Of a DNA stretch of 64,000 nucleotides, positions 1 through 7,581 are shown piece by piece. How positions within the stretch are numbered: position 1 is the stretch's first letter; each line of letters starts with the position of its first letter. Under the pieces are notes generated by a model, which was not told where the DNA came from, searched no databases, and saw only the letters and a list, made by a program, of their open reading frames with translations. The position numbers and the translations under genes were made by a program. The DNA comes from Flagellimonas meridianipacifica (lineage in GTDB: Bacteria > Bacteroidota > Bacteroidia > Flavobacteriales > Flavobacteriaceae), in assembly GCF_003001695.1 (NCBI RefSeq), contig NZ_PVYX01000001.1, positions 2,046,001-2,110,000 on the forward strand, in the 5' to 3' direction.

Positions 1-2
1 CC

Positions 3-440
3 AACAAGGATCCTGTACTTAATGCTGCTCTGGCTTTTTCTGATAGGGACTTTAAACCCAACCCCATGCGGTTCATTACAGATTTATTCGTAAGGGGTGA
101 TATAGAACAATTGGATAAAGAGGTACCCAAAATGGTGAAAGACCCGAGATACGATTTTTTTGATTTTGAAACTGAAATTAGTAAAGCAGGGACGCATTTG
201 GTAGGTAGTGGCAGAATGCCCGCAATTCAGGCAGGGATAGGTGTTTTTTCTTTTGTTACCCGATTATTCCCAAATTCTGCAAATGCATGGAAAAACTTGG
301 CAGAAGCCTATTTGAAGGCAGGAGATAAAGAAAAGGCTAAGGATTTACTCCAAAAGAGTATAGTTCTGGATACAAACGGGAAATTTGGTGAAAAAGCTAA
401 AACTTTATTAAGGGAGATAGAGAATTCTTCTAAAAATTAA
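3..440 (+). CDS. C-terminal part of probable S41-family peptidase with TPR tail (partial)
   Basis: The reading frame is open to the left edge, so only the last 145 residues are seen. It starts with NKDPVLNAAL, which resembles the KDPVLEAAL stretch that follows the catalytic core in S41 (tail-specific/IRBP-like) peptidases. The remainder is helical and ends in one recognisable TPR unit (PNSANAWKNLAEAYLKAGDKEKA). Such proteins are usually exported serine peptidases, but no catalytic residue lies inside the window, so the family call is inference. The internal ATG at 66 is probably not the true start. A beta-lactamase-like hydrolase with a TPR tail is the main alternative. Confidence 0.5.
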   Translation, partial: NKDPVLNAALAFSDRDFKPNPMRFITDLFVRGDIEQLDKEVPKMVKDPRYDFFDFETEISKAGTHLVGSGRMPAIQAGIGVFSFVTRLFPNSANAWKNLAEAYLKAGDKEKAKDLLQKSIVLDTNGKFGEKAKTLLREIENSSKN

Positions 441-538
441 AATGCGTTTCAATGGAGTAAACTAAATCCGAATTTATTCCGAATATTGTTAAAAATGGAT
501 TCTAAAAACGAAATCACTTTTGACTTCAAAAAATTAGA

Positions 539-1009
539 ATGGAAATGATGAGATACGCCCATACAAATATTGTTAGTGCAGATTGGAAAAAACTTGTAGC
601 CTTTTATGTAGAAGTATTTCAATGTCGTCTTATACCTCCAATCAGAAGGCAATCCGGTAAGTGGCTTGAGAAAGGAATGGGATTAAAAGATGCCCAGTTG
701 GAGGGGGCACATCTATTACTTCCTGGACATGGAGAAAACGGACCCACCTTGGAGATTTATCAACACAGAACCATTGAAAATCAAAAAGCGATTTTGCCCA
801 ACAAGAGAGGATTTGCTCATATTGCTTTTGAAGTAGATAATGTGCAAGAGGTTCTTGAAGACCTTATAAAATATGGAGGAAAGTCATTTGGGGAGATTAC
901 CAAGAAAAAGGTTGATGACGTTGGCGAAATAACGTTTGTTTATGCCAGAGACCCCGAAGGAAATTTAATTGAATTACAGCACTGGAATACTCTATTACCT
1001 ATGAGTTAG
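539..1009 (+). CDS. VOC family protein (glyoxalase/bleomycin-resistance fold)
   Basis: A 156-residue single-domain protein with the paired beta-alpha-beta-beta-beta modules of the vicinal oxygen chelate superfamily. It opens with MRYAHTNIVSADWKKLVAFY and ends with the typical FVYARDPEGNLIELQHW, whose Glu is the usual metal ligand. GFAHIAFEVDNVQEVLEDL supplies the second-module His. The family covers glyoxalases, dioxygenases and resistance proteins, and the substrate cannot be told from sequence. ATGs at 539, 545 and 548 are all possible starts; an in-frame stop lies just upstream. It stands alone between the S41-like gene and the TPR regulator. Confidence 0.85.
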   Translation: MEMMRYAHTNIVSADWKKLVAFYVEVFQCRLIPPIRRQSGKWLEKGMGLKDAQLEGAHLLLPGHGENGPTLEIYQHRTIENQKAILPNKRGFAHIAFEVDNVQEVLEDLIKYGGKSFGEITKKKVDDVGEITFVYARDPEGNLIELQHWNTLLPMS

Positions 1010-1281
1010 ATAGAAATCACCCGAGATTTAAAAAAAGCAAGCAATAATCAGTGTTTCAATCAATGTGTGGAATTATGATTTGGCAGGTTTACTAGGGAAT
1101 TAGGTTAAACATAAAAACTCATTTTTGTTACCATATTAAGTTCAGTTTTTAAAGACGTATTGTTCTTTAGATCATGTTTATCTTCAAGCTTACCATTTAT
1201 TGTATACTCTGCTTGCTTTTAAATACTTAGGTCAGTCTTTTTGTAATTTTTTTTACATTTAATAGGAAAACTGACCATCAA

Positions 1282-3045
1282 ATGAACCGATACATCGCAG
1301 TGTGGCTGCTTTTTTTTGGTTTTACTTTTGTTACCCATGGCCAAAAAAAAGGAATAGATAGTCTAAAAACTGTTTTCGTAGATTCCGAACTACCTGACAC
1401 TCTCCGTTTTGAAGCTGGTTACAGCCTATTGCGTATGCAATTGCCTATAAATATGGATAGTGCACGCCGCACTGGAAAAGGAATACTTGCCTTGGCCAAA
1501 AAAAGCAAGGATAAGAATTGGGAGGCATTGGCCAATAAATGGATAGGGATTACACATGCTGAAAAAGGACAGTTTACAAAAGCCCACGAATACTTTTTTA
1601 CAAGTCATGAACTGTTGTTAGAACTGGATGATGAAAAGGCAATCGCAACTTCATTGGGCAATATTGGCACCGTGTTTTACGAAATGGGAGATTATCTCCA
1701 GGCCCAGGATTATCTTTTAAAGTCGCTAAAACTTTCTGAAAAAGTAAAAGATAGTGGGGCGATATCCAGAGCGTTGAACAATTTGGGAAATGTGCACAAT
1801 GATTTAAAAAACCCATCTGAAGCCTTGGATTACTATCATCGTAGTCTGGATATAAAAGAAAAACTGGGTCAAAGAAACCGCCTACCCGCAGCTTACAACA
1901 ACATTGGTCTGGTCTATTCACTAATGGGAGACTCCAAGTTGGCCATTCAAAATTTAGATAAAAGTGTGGCCATAAGTGAAGAACTTGGAGACAAACGTTC
2001 CCTTTCAAGAGCCTATGCCAATTTAGGCATAGAGTATTCAAAACTAAAAGAGTACAATAAGGCTTTAACCCTTTTAAATGACGGGGTTCGAATTAAAAAA
2101 GAAATTCAAGATGATGATGGGCTGGCGACCACTTTGATTTACCGTGGTCTAAATCACTGGGAAATGAAGCGGTTTTCCTTAGCCGAGGAAGATTGTACGC
2201 AGGGGCTTAAAATGGCTGAAACTTCTGGAGCTCTAATTTATCAAAGTTTAGCTTGTGATTGCTTGAGCAAAGTGTACGAAGCACTTGCAAACTATAAGGA
2301 AGCCTTACGTTTCAATCAACGATTGACTATTCTTAAGGATTCATTGTTGAATAACGAAAAGGCACAAGAAATCACCAAGGCAGAAATGAACTATCAGTTT
2401 GAAAAAAAACAACTGGCCGATAGCATTAAGTATCATAAACTTCAAACAGAACAGCAGGTAGCTCATGAACGAGATTTGAACAAACAGAGTACAAAGTTTT
2501 ATTACACCCTACTTATAAGTCTGGGAATTATTTCATTTTTGGGTTTTTTGTATTGGAAACACAGGCAAAACCTAAAGTTGAAGAAAGTGGAGAACGAATT
2601 GTTGAATTCCGAAATTGAATTCAAAAAAAAGGACTTGACCACACTGGCCGTAAACATTTCGAACAACCAAGAGTGGGCAGAATCCTTGGCCGTGAGGTTA
2701 GATTCTTTAAAGGCTGCTACCGGAAGAAAAAGGTTGAAGGAACTCCAACTTCTTGAAGAAGAAATAAAGAACAAGATATGGGTGAATAAAAACAGTGATG
2801 ACTTTTATCAAAAAGTGGATGCACTGAGCAGTTCTTTTTATAATAGACTTCACGAAAAATTTGAAGGCTTGACCAAAACCGAGGTGCGTTTGTGCTCTTT
2901 TATTAAGCTTGATTTGAACACCAAGCAGATTGCCACACTTCAAAACATCAACCCTGCTTCTGTAAAAATGAGTCGAAATAGGCTTAGAAAAAAGCTTGGT
3001 CTATCCCCAGAGGATGATTTATCGGAATTTTTACGCGCGTTTTAA
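1282..3045 (+). CDS. TPR-repeat membrane regulator with C-terminal LuxR-like HTH
   Basis: A 587-residue protein with a signal peptide (MNRYIAVWLLFFGFTFVTHGQ), then an array of TPR units (about residues 30-370), a single membrane span near 406-427 (FYYTLLISLGIISFLGFLYW), a coiled coil, and a cytoplasmic helix-turn-helix near 520-587. That last part contains LTKTEVRLCSFIKLDLNTKQIA and PASVKMSRNRLRKKLGL. The order predicts a one-component sensor: periplasmic TPRs bind a ligand or protein and the cytoplasmic HTH binds DNA. It lacks kinase and receiver domains. Proteins of this build are common in Bacteroidota but mostly uncharacterised. It lies upstream of, and could control, the mddA-like gene. 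Confidence 0.8.
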   Translation: MNRYIAVWLLFFGFTFVTHGQKKGIDSLKTVFVDSELPDTLRFEAGYSLLRMQLPINMDSARRTGKGILALAKKSKDKNWEALANKWIGITHAEKGQFTKAHEYFFTSHELLLELDDEKAIATSLGNIGTVFYEMGDYLQAQDYLLKSLKLSEKVKDSGAISRALNNLGNVHNDLKNPSEALDYYHRSLDIKEKLGQRNRLPAAYNNIGLVYSLMGDSKLAIQNLDKSVAISEELGDKRSLSRAYANLGIEYSKLKEYNKALTLLNDGVRIKKEIQDDDGLATTLIYRGLNHWEMKRFSLAEEDCTQGLKMAETSGALIYQSLACDCLSKVYEALANYKEALRFNQRLTILKDSLLNNEKAQEITKAEMNYQFEKKQLADSIKYHKLQTEQQVAHERDLNKQSTKFYYTLLISLGIISFLGFLYWKHRQNLKLKKVENELLNSEIEFKKKDLTTLAVNISNNQEWAESLAVRLDSLKAATGRKRLKELQLLEEEIKNKIWVNKNSDDFYQKVDALSSSFYNRLHEKFEGLTKTEVRLCSFIKLDLNTKQIATLQNINPASVKMSRNRLRKKLGLSPEDDLSEFLRAF

Positions 3046-3099
3046 ATAATTATGTAAATAATTGATTTTGAATTACTTAAAAATGTTTTTGTAGCTTTT

Positions 3100-3150
3100 G
3101 TAACCCATTTGTAATCCCCATAAAGGGACTGTGTAACCCTTTTGTAACCA
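3100..3150 (+). promoter_or_regulatory. Array of GTAACCC direct repeats, 11-bp register
   Basis: GTAACCC at 3100, GTAATCC at 3111, GTAACCC at 3133 and GTAACCA at 3144 give spacings of 11, 22 and 11 bp, about one helical turn or two, with one site of the register empty. Three of the four copies are preceded by TTT or T. The array ends 10 bp before the -33 box of the mddA promoter, the usual place for an activator. The arrangement fits OmpR/PhoB-type or AraC-type binding; which protein binds is unknown. Confidence 0.6.
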
Positions 3151-3160
3151 TTCATTTTTC

Positions 3161-3190
3161 TTTTGTAGAGCCTTACCGTGACTAGGTTTG
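3161..3190 (+). promoter_or_regulatory. Bacteroidota promoter of mddA-like gene
   Basis: A -33 element TTTTG (3161-3165) is followed after 17 bp by TAGGTTTG (3183-3190), an exact fit to the Bacteroidota -7 box TAnnTTTG. The ATG at 3215 lies 24 bp downstream. The in-frame TTG at 3188 is inside the -7 box and cannot be the start. Confidence 0.7.
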
Positions 3191-3214
3191 CTCCGAATTA
3201 AAAATCTAATAGTC

Positions 3215-3985
3215 ATGAAAAAAGTAAGCATGTTTTTGTATTCCGTAATCGCCTATGCGATTGCCTTCGCATCCATTTTATTTTGGATTGCATCGGTGGG
3301 TAACCTAATTCCTGGTCTGGGAATTGATAGGGAGCCACAAATGTCACCCCTAATCGCCATTCTCTACAACTTGATGTTGATATCTCTTTTTGGAGTCCAG
3401 CACAGTGTTATGGCCAGAAAATGGTTTAAGGAGCTATTCGCTAAATATTTCCCTAGACCTATTGAACGCAGCACCTTTGTATTGTTCTCCGGATTGTTAC
3501 TATTCAATTTAGTGTACAACTGGCAGCCCTTGGGAGGAACCATATGGGAAATAGGTCCAGACAGTATGTGGTACTATGTTCTGTACGTACTGTTCTTTAT
3601 GGGGTGGGCGATTTTGTTCATCAGCTCTTTTTTAATCAACCATTTTGATTTGTTTGGATTACGCCAGACATTTTTAGAGTTACAGAACAAGCCCTATACG
3701 CAATTGAATTTCAAAATTATTTCGTTCTATAAGTATGTTCGTCACCCATTGTATTTTGGAATGTTGTTGGGCATGTGGGCCACACCGTTAATGTCTATAA
3801 CCCATTTGACCTTTGCCATAGCCATTACCGTTTATGTGGTTATTGGTACCAGCTATGAAGAAAAGGATTTGGTCAATGAATTTGGCGATACATATAGAGC
3901 TTACCAGGCCAAAAAACCAATGCTCATTCCGTTCACAAAACGGGCAAGAAAAGGGGTAAAGTCTTCAATACCAAATAACATATAA
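3215..3985 (+). CDS. mddA: Methanethiol S-methyltransferase-like membrane protein (MddA/NnrU/ICMT superfamily)
   Basis: A 256-residue integral membrane protein with five to six hydrophobic helices. The C-terminal signature FYKYVRHPLYFGMLLGMWATP followed by SYEEKDLVNEFGDTYRAYQAKKPMLIP is that of the isoprenylcysteine-methyltransferase-like family. Sequence length and the N-terminal GVQHSVMARKWFK segment resemble MddA, which methylates methanethiol to dimethyl sulfide using S-adenosylmethionine; the NnrU group is the alternative. The start is ATG 3215, just after a strong promoter. The promoter is preceded by a GTAACCC repeat array, so the gene is probably tightly regulated. The substrate is inferred from family resemblance. 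Confidence 0.7.
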   Translation: MKKVSMFLYSVIAYAIAFASILFWIASVGNLIPGLGIDREPQMSPLIAILYNLMLISLFGVQHSVMARKWFKELFAKYFPRPIERSTFVLFSGLLLFNLVYNWQPLGGTIWEIGPDSMWYYVLYVLFFMGWAILFISSFLINHFDLFGLRQTFLELQNKPYTQLNFKIISFYKYVRHPLYFGMLLGMWATPLMSITHLTFAIAITVYVVIGTSYEEKDLVNEFGDTYRAYQAKKPMLIPFTKRARKGVKSSIPNNI

Positions 3986-4009
3986 TCAAAATAATCATCA
4001 ATCATAAAA

Positions 4010-4186
4010 ATGAATCGACAAAATAACCCAATCAACAAATGCAAAATGAAAACAAAATCAAATTATAAAATGCCTATGTTCTTTGGATTTTATTCTGGTA
4101 CGGGAATAAAGTCAAGCCAAGGCGCGAACTACCTAAAGGTAGATGAGCGGGCATGTTCCAAACTCGATGCTATCTTTTGGGACTAG
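4010..4186 (+). CDS. Possible small protein of 58 residues
   Basis: An open frame starts 24 bp after the mddA-like gene: ATG at 4010, stop TAG at 4184-4186. An internal ATG at 4046 would give 46 residues beginning MKTKSNYKMPMFFGFYSG. The product is basic at the N-terminus and acidic at the C-terminus (KVDERACSKLDAIFWD), with no signal peptide or membrane span. A good intrinsic terminator follows at 4237. Position in the transcript and absence of other content support a real gene, but I do not recognise a family and the frame could be chance. Confidence 0.35.
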   Translation: MNRQNNPINKCKMKTKSNYKMPMFFGFYSGTGIKSSQGANYLKVDERACSKLDAIFWD

Positions 4187-4236
4187 ATAAGTTCAATTTC
4201 AATAAAGAACAGCACATTTCCAATTGAAGGTTAAGG

Positions 4237-4265
4237 TCGGACAGATTGAATCTGTCCGATTTTAT
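4237..4265 (+). terminator. Intrinsic terminator after mddA-like gene
   Basis: TCGGACAGA (4237-4245), loop TTGAA, TCTGTCCGA (4251-4259), then TTTTATC. The 9-bp stem is perfect. It separates the plus-strand unit from the convergent minus-strand gene and may serve both. Confidence 0.75.
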
Positions 4266-4275
4266 CATTTTTGAA

Positions 4276-6150
4276 TCAATCAATTGAAAAAGGCTGTGCT
4301 ACCAAAAAGGTTTCCACGGTTTTGAATTTTACAAGGGGTACTCTTCTGGATTTACTTAGATTATATTTTTCCGGGTTCATACCAACGCCATGATGATAGA
4401 TTACTCCGCGTTTGTAATCAATTAGGTTCCATAATCCATATTCCAGAAATTGAGGTGACAGAAGGAAATCTTTCTTTTTTCCCGAGTATAAATCGACAAC
4501 ACTCACACTAACATATTGGTCATCAGTTTTGTAGTATTTCAGATTGGGTCGAAAAACATAATTTTCTGATAAAGCCGAAGTATACACATCCAAAATACTT
4601 TTTCTATAATACTCTTGCTTCCGTATTTCAGCTTGAGTGGCATTGGCTTGCATAAGCTGTTCCAGGGCACTTCCAAGCTCTAAGATTGCAAAACTTAAAC
4701 TTAAACCAGCCTGCATTCTTGCCATACTGGAATACATTCTAGAACGATATCTTGCCATATTAGCCTTATATTCAATGCCTGGTCGTCTTTGTGAACGGTA
4801 TTTAAGAAAATCTGAATAGTTCTTATCGGACATTTTCTGATAATAAGCACGTTGGTTGGAGGCCATCTGGGCCGCGCCACTGTTCTCGTAGTTCTGCATT
4901 CTTTCCAAATCTTTTTCCAGCTTAGGCAAGGAACTATCCAATCCGTTGTAGTGTAAATTGATATCTATTGGAGAAAAGCCATGCTTATATATCAGTTTTC
5001 CGGTGTTTTTATCATATCCGGCAAGAATCAATTCACCGATAAAAGCTACCCGGTCTTTATTGATTCTTAAGGAAACGGGGAAACTACGGCCCGTTCGGGT
5101 AATGGATTTATTAAATATCGGTTGTCCTGTTTCCGCGTTGACAGCAAATAAAGTTGCTGAACTAGCAAAATAGAGTAAATCGTCATTTTCTATCAGATTG
5201 CTCGTAAGGGCTTCTTTTTGTTTTTGGCTCCATTTAATCTTTCCATCCTTTTTTGATACGGAGATTAAATGAAAATTTGAGGTTTTGTCTTCTCCTCGAA
5301 CATAAAGGTGATTAGTTTGCGAGGTAAGGTTGGTTGGGGTCATAGTTTTAGGCAACTCCATTTCCCAGAGCAATTCACCACTTGTTTTGGAAAAACATGA
5401 TAGATGGTTTTCTGAATTGACCAAAAAAAGATGTGTTTCGTCTAAACTCGGAATAAGGGGTGATACTTCTCCTATTTTTTTTGCACCAAAATCCGTTTCC
5501 ACTTTGCCAGTATCTATATCAACCACTGTGATAGTATCGGAAAAAACAAAAGCTTTTCCCCCATCCAGCAATACAAAGGGTTGCTTGTTCCATGAAGTCG
5601 TTATTTCAGTTTCCCATAGCGATTCACCATTTTTCAAGGAAACAGCTGCAAGGACAACTACATCCTTTTGGGCGCTGTAATTGATAAAGATTTCAGTATT
5701 GGTCTCCAACACAAATCCATAGTTGTTAGGGTAGTCTCTTTGCCAAAGTAGTTTTCCTGTGTCCAAATCCAAGCAAACAAAAGAGGTCTTTTTCTTTTCC
5801 TCTCTTTTGAGCACAATAGAGGAGTTTGAAACCCAAAAAGTACTGTAACTCCCTTTTTCACAAGTATATTGCCAATTGATTTTTCCTGTATTGGAGTCAA
5901 TCATCATATAAGATGAAGAACGTAGTTGTGGCGTATTTTCTATCAGACCAAGCAAAAGTTTGTTTTCATCAACAAGTTGCATGTTCTCTAAAAGCTGATG
6001 GCCCAAAGGTAGTTGAAAGAGAACCTTGGATTGTACTGTCGCTCGCTTCAAAATGTTCTCATCCGTAGTGGACATCCACATTTCTCTTTGAGAAAAAAGG
6101 AGTTGTGAGAGCAAAAAGAGGAAAACTATTAAACTTATTCTTGATTTCAT
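4276..6150 (-). CDS. Exported PQQ-type beta-propeller repeat protein
   Basis: A 624-residue protein with a signal peptide (MKSRISLIVFLFLLSQLLFSQ) and repeated blade motifs of the form DTGKLLWQRDYP, NGESLWETEI, SGELLWEMELP, DGKIKWSQKQ and ETGQPIFNKS over residues 60-400. These are the TGxxxW signatures of PQQ-dehydrogenase/BamB-like propellers. The C-terminal 220 residues hold a Met/Arg-rich helical part (MARYRSRMYSSMARMQAGLS) without a recognisable domain. No catalytic residues were identified, so a binding or scaffold role is more likely than an enzyme. It lies 20 bp after the upstream exported gene and is presumably cotranscribed with it. Confidence 0.8.
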   Translation of the reverse strand: MKSRISLIVFLFLLSQLLFSQREMWMSTTDENILKRATVQSKVLFQLPLGHQLLENMQLVDENKLLLGLIENTPQLRSSSYMMIDSNTGKINWQYTCEKGSYSTFWVSNSSIVLKREEKKKTSFVCLDLDTGKLLWQRDYPNNYGFVLETNTEIFINYSAQKDVVVLAAVSLKNGESLWETEITTSWNKQPFVLLDGGKAFVFSDTITVVDIDTGKVETDFGAKKIGEVSPLIPSLDETHLFLVNSENHLSCFSKTSGELLWEMELPKTMTPTNLTSQTNHLYVRGEDKTSNFHLISVSKKDGKIKWSQKQKEALTSNLIENDDLLYFASSATLFAVNAETGQPIFNKSITRTGRSFPVSLRINKDRVAFIGELILAGYDKNTGKLIYKHGFSPIDINLHYNGLDSSLPKLEKDLERMQNYENSGAAQMASNQRAYYQKMSDKNYSDFLKYRSQRRPGIEYKANMARYRSRMYSSMARMQAGLSLSFAILELGSALEQLMQANATQAEIRKQEYYRKSILDVYTSALSENYVFRPNLKYYKTDDQYVSVSVVDLYSGKKKDFLLSPQFLEYGLWNLIDYKRGVIYHHGVGMNPEKYNLSKSRRVPLVKFKTVETFLVAQPFSID

Positions 6151-6170
6151 CCTAGAAAAGATTGTTGTAT

Positions 6171-7205
6171 CTAGTTAGCTGAATTCGCGATAGCCAATAA
6201 ATCTTCTTCAATCTTTGTGCTGTTTAGATTTCCGGTACTTACAAAGTAGACCAAAAAGTGTTTTTTCACTTTGTGTACCATCGTCATTGCTTTCATTTTA
6301 ACCTCTTTTCCTTCATTAATAACGATACCGTCATATTCGTAGAGGTATCCCTTTTTCTTTTTGCCCAAGACTATCTCCTTGCTTTGTACCAATTCGGATT
6401 CTGACAGAGCGTTTTTCCCAACATCAAAAGCGACCTGATTGGCTCTTTTTATGTTCCAAATAATACCTTTTAGGCCCATGACAAAGCCACCAGCCGCTAA
6501 ATCTTCATTATTGAATTTTCCAATGATATTTTCGGCATCGCTTCTGCTTTTTTTCTGATTCATCCATCCAGGGGGAAGTGTAAAAGAAATGCCATCATAT
6601 ACCACACTGGTAGGTTCCAAGGAAGTTTCATCCAAAGAATCTTTTAAAATTTCTTGTACTGATAGTTCAAGGGTTTCTTCATGGGTAATACCGCTAGCAT
6701 CCTGGGATGGCATTCGTATACTATGTAAAGTGTTTTCAATAAAACCCATGGATTTTTTGTAGCTGGAGTCATTGAGAACCGAGATAAGGGACAAGGTATT
6801 TTCCTCAAGGGCTATGGCATAGGCAATCCCTATCAGTTTTACTACTATTCCTTCTGTCGAGTAATCTCCTTGATAGGTTGTTTTGATAACCTTATTGCCA
6901 TTGATCAGCATTTGTTTTGTCTTTTCCAAAGGAACCAGATTTCTAAGGCCTGAACCACTAAGGTTTTCAACTGAGGTTTTGTATGCGGAATCAATATCGT
7001 TTGTGTTTTCGGTTTTTTGGGCAATTATTGAATACCCTGCGTTCTTGAATTGATAAACTAAGGCATTTTGTTGTTCCATACCTTTAAGACCATCGTATAA
7101 ATCCATTATAAATTGACCTTGTGGATCTTCATACAATTCTTGGGCATTTGTACAAAAACCAATGCAGAGATAACTTATCAATATTAGTGCTTTCAACTGT
7201 TTCAT
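6171..7205 (-). CDS. Exported protein of unknown function
   Basis: A 344-residue product with a clear signal peptide (MKQLKALILISYLCIGFCTNAQ). The mature part begins with a DPQGQFIMDLYDG segment and has a second similar alpha/beta half starting near YDGISFTLPPGWMNQKKS. Both halves recall the PsbP/Mog1-like folds that accompany lipoproteins, but similarity is weak and I do not assign a family. It is the first gene of a two-gene unit with the propeller protein. Its upstream region has GTAAC repeats like those before the mddA-like gene. Confidence 0.7.
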   Translation of the reverse strand: MKQLKALILISYLCIGFCTNAQELYEDPQGQFIMDLYDGLKGMEQQNALVYQFKNAGYSIIAQKTENTNDIDSAYKTSVENLSGSGLRNLVPLEKTKQMLINGNKVIKTTYQGDYSTEGIVVKLIGIAYAIALEENTLSLISVLNDSSYKKSMGFIENTLHSIRMPSQDASGITHEETLELSVQEILKDSLDETSLEPTSVVYDGISFTLPPGWMNQKKSRSDAENIIGKFNNEDLAAGGFVMGLKGIIWNIKRANQVAFDVGKNALSESELVQSKEIVLGKKKKGYLYEYDGIVINEGKEVKMKAMTMVHKVKKHFLVYFVSTGNLNSTKIEEDLLAIANSAN

Positions 7206-7581
7206 GATGATTGAATTAGTGTTTCAGCTAATGTATTTTAAGTGGTTCCTTTTGATTGTCAACCTTGTTACACATTTTGACAATTTGGTTACTTCGGGTA
7301 TGCATGATATTCCAATGAAAAGGATGGAAGCGGGTAACAGTTATCAGCATATTTGTCCATAAACACAAAAGCTTGGAATATCAGAGGTTTTGTTCTTTTG
7401 GTTTTACATCGATTTAATTCAGAAATAAGGGTATAAAGCCGTAACTTAAAAGGGTTGAACCCAAGATTTGATGCTTGGTCAAAATTGATTTGCGCTATCA
7501 CCTGTCTCATGGAATTTTATTCTTTTCCATGATATGCTGAAAAAGCAGATAGCGATGTTATTAATTAGCAAATAACCAGCT
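7206..7581. other. 376-bp divergent intergenic region
   Basis: This gap separates the exported-protein gene (minus) from the hybrid sensor (plus). It holds GTAAC repeats facing the minus gene (7265-7292), single GTAAC words at 7334 and 7441, and an 8-bp inverted repeat TCATGGAA/TTCCATGA (7507-7514/7525-7532) about 50 bp before the sensor gene. No consensus TAnnTTTG box was found for either gene. A 73-codon frame on the minus strand (7289-7510) has no protein-like features and is not called. Confidence 0.5.
7265..7292 (-). promoter_or_regulatory. GTAAC direct repeat upstream of exported-protein gene
   Basis: Read on the minus strand, GTAACCA begins at 7292 and GTAACAA at 7271, a 21-bp spacing, with a weaker GTCAAAA at 7281 between them. 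The words match those upstream of the mddA-like gene. They lie 60-87 bp before the ATG. Confidence 0.4.

Noticed and set aside
1598..2041. 147-codon minus-strand frame within the TPR regulator
   Set aside because: Antisense shadow of the TPR array, with no recognisable motif.
3188..3214. TTG start giving an MddA-like protein nine residues longer
   Set aside because: The TTG lies inside the TAGGTTTG -7 box, so it would precede the transcript start.
7228..7262. TTGACA plus TACATTAG as a promoter for the exported-protein gene
   Set aside because: The spacing is about 24 bp and the -7 box has a mismatch.
7289..7510. 73-codon frame on the minus strand in the divergent spacer
   Set aside because: No signal peptide, membrane span or protein-like pattern, and it overlaps the GTAAC regulatory repeats.
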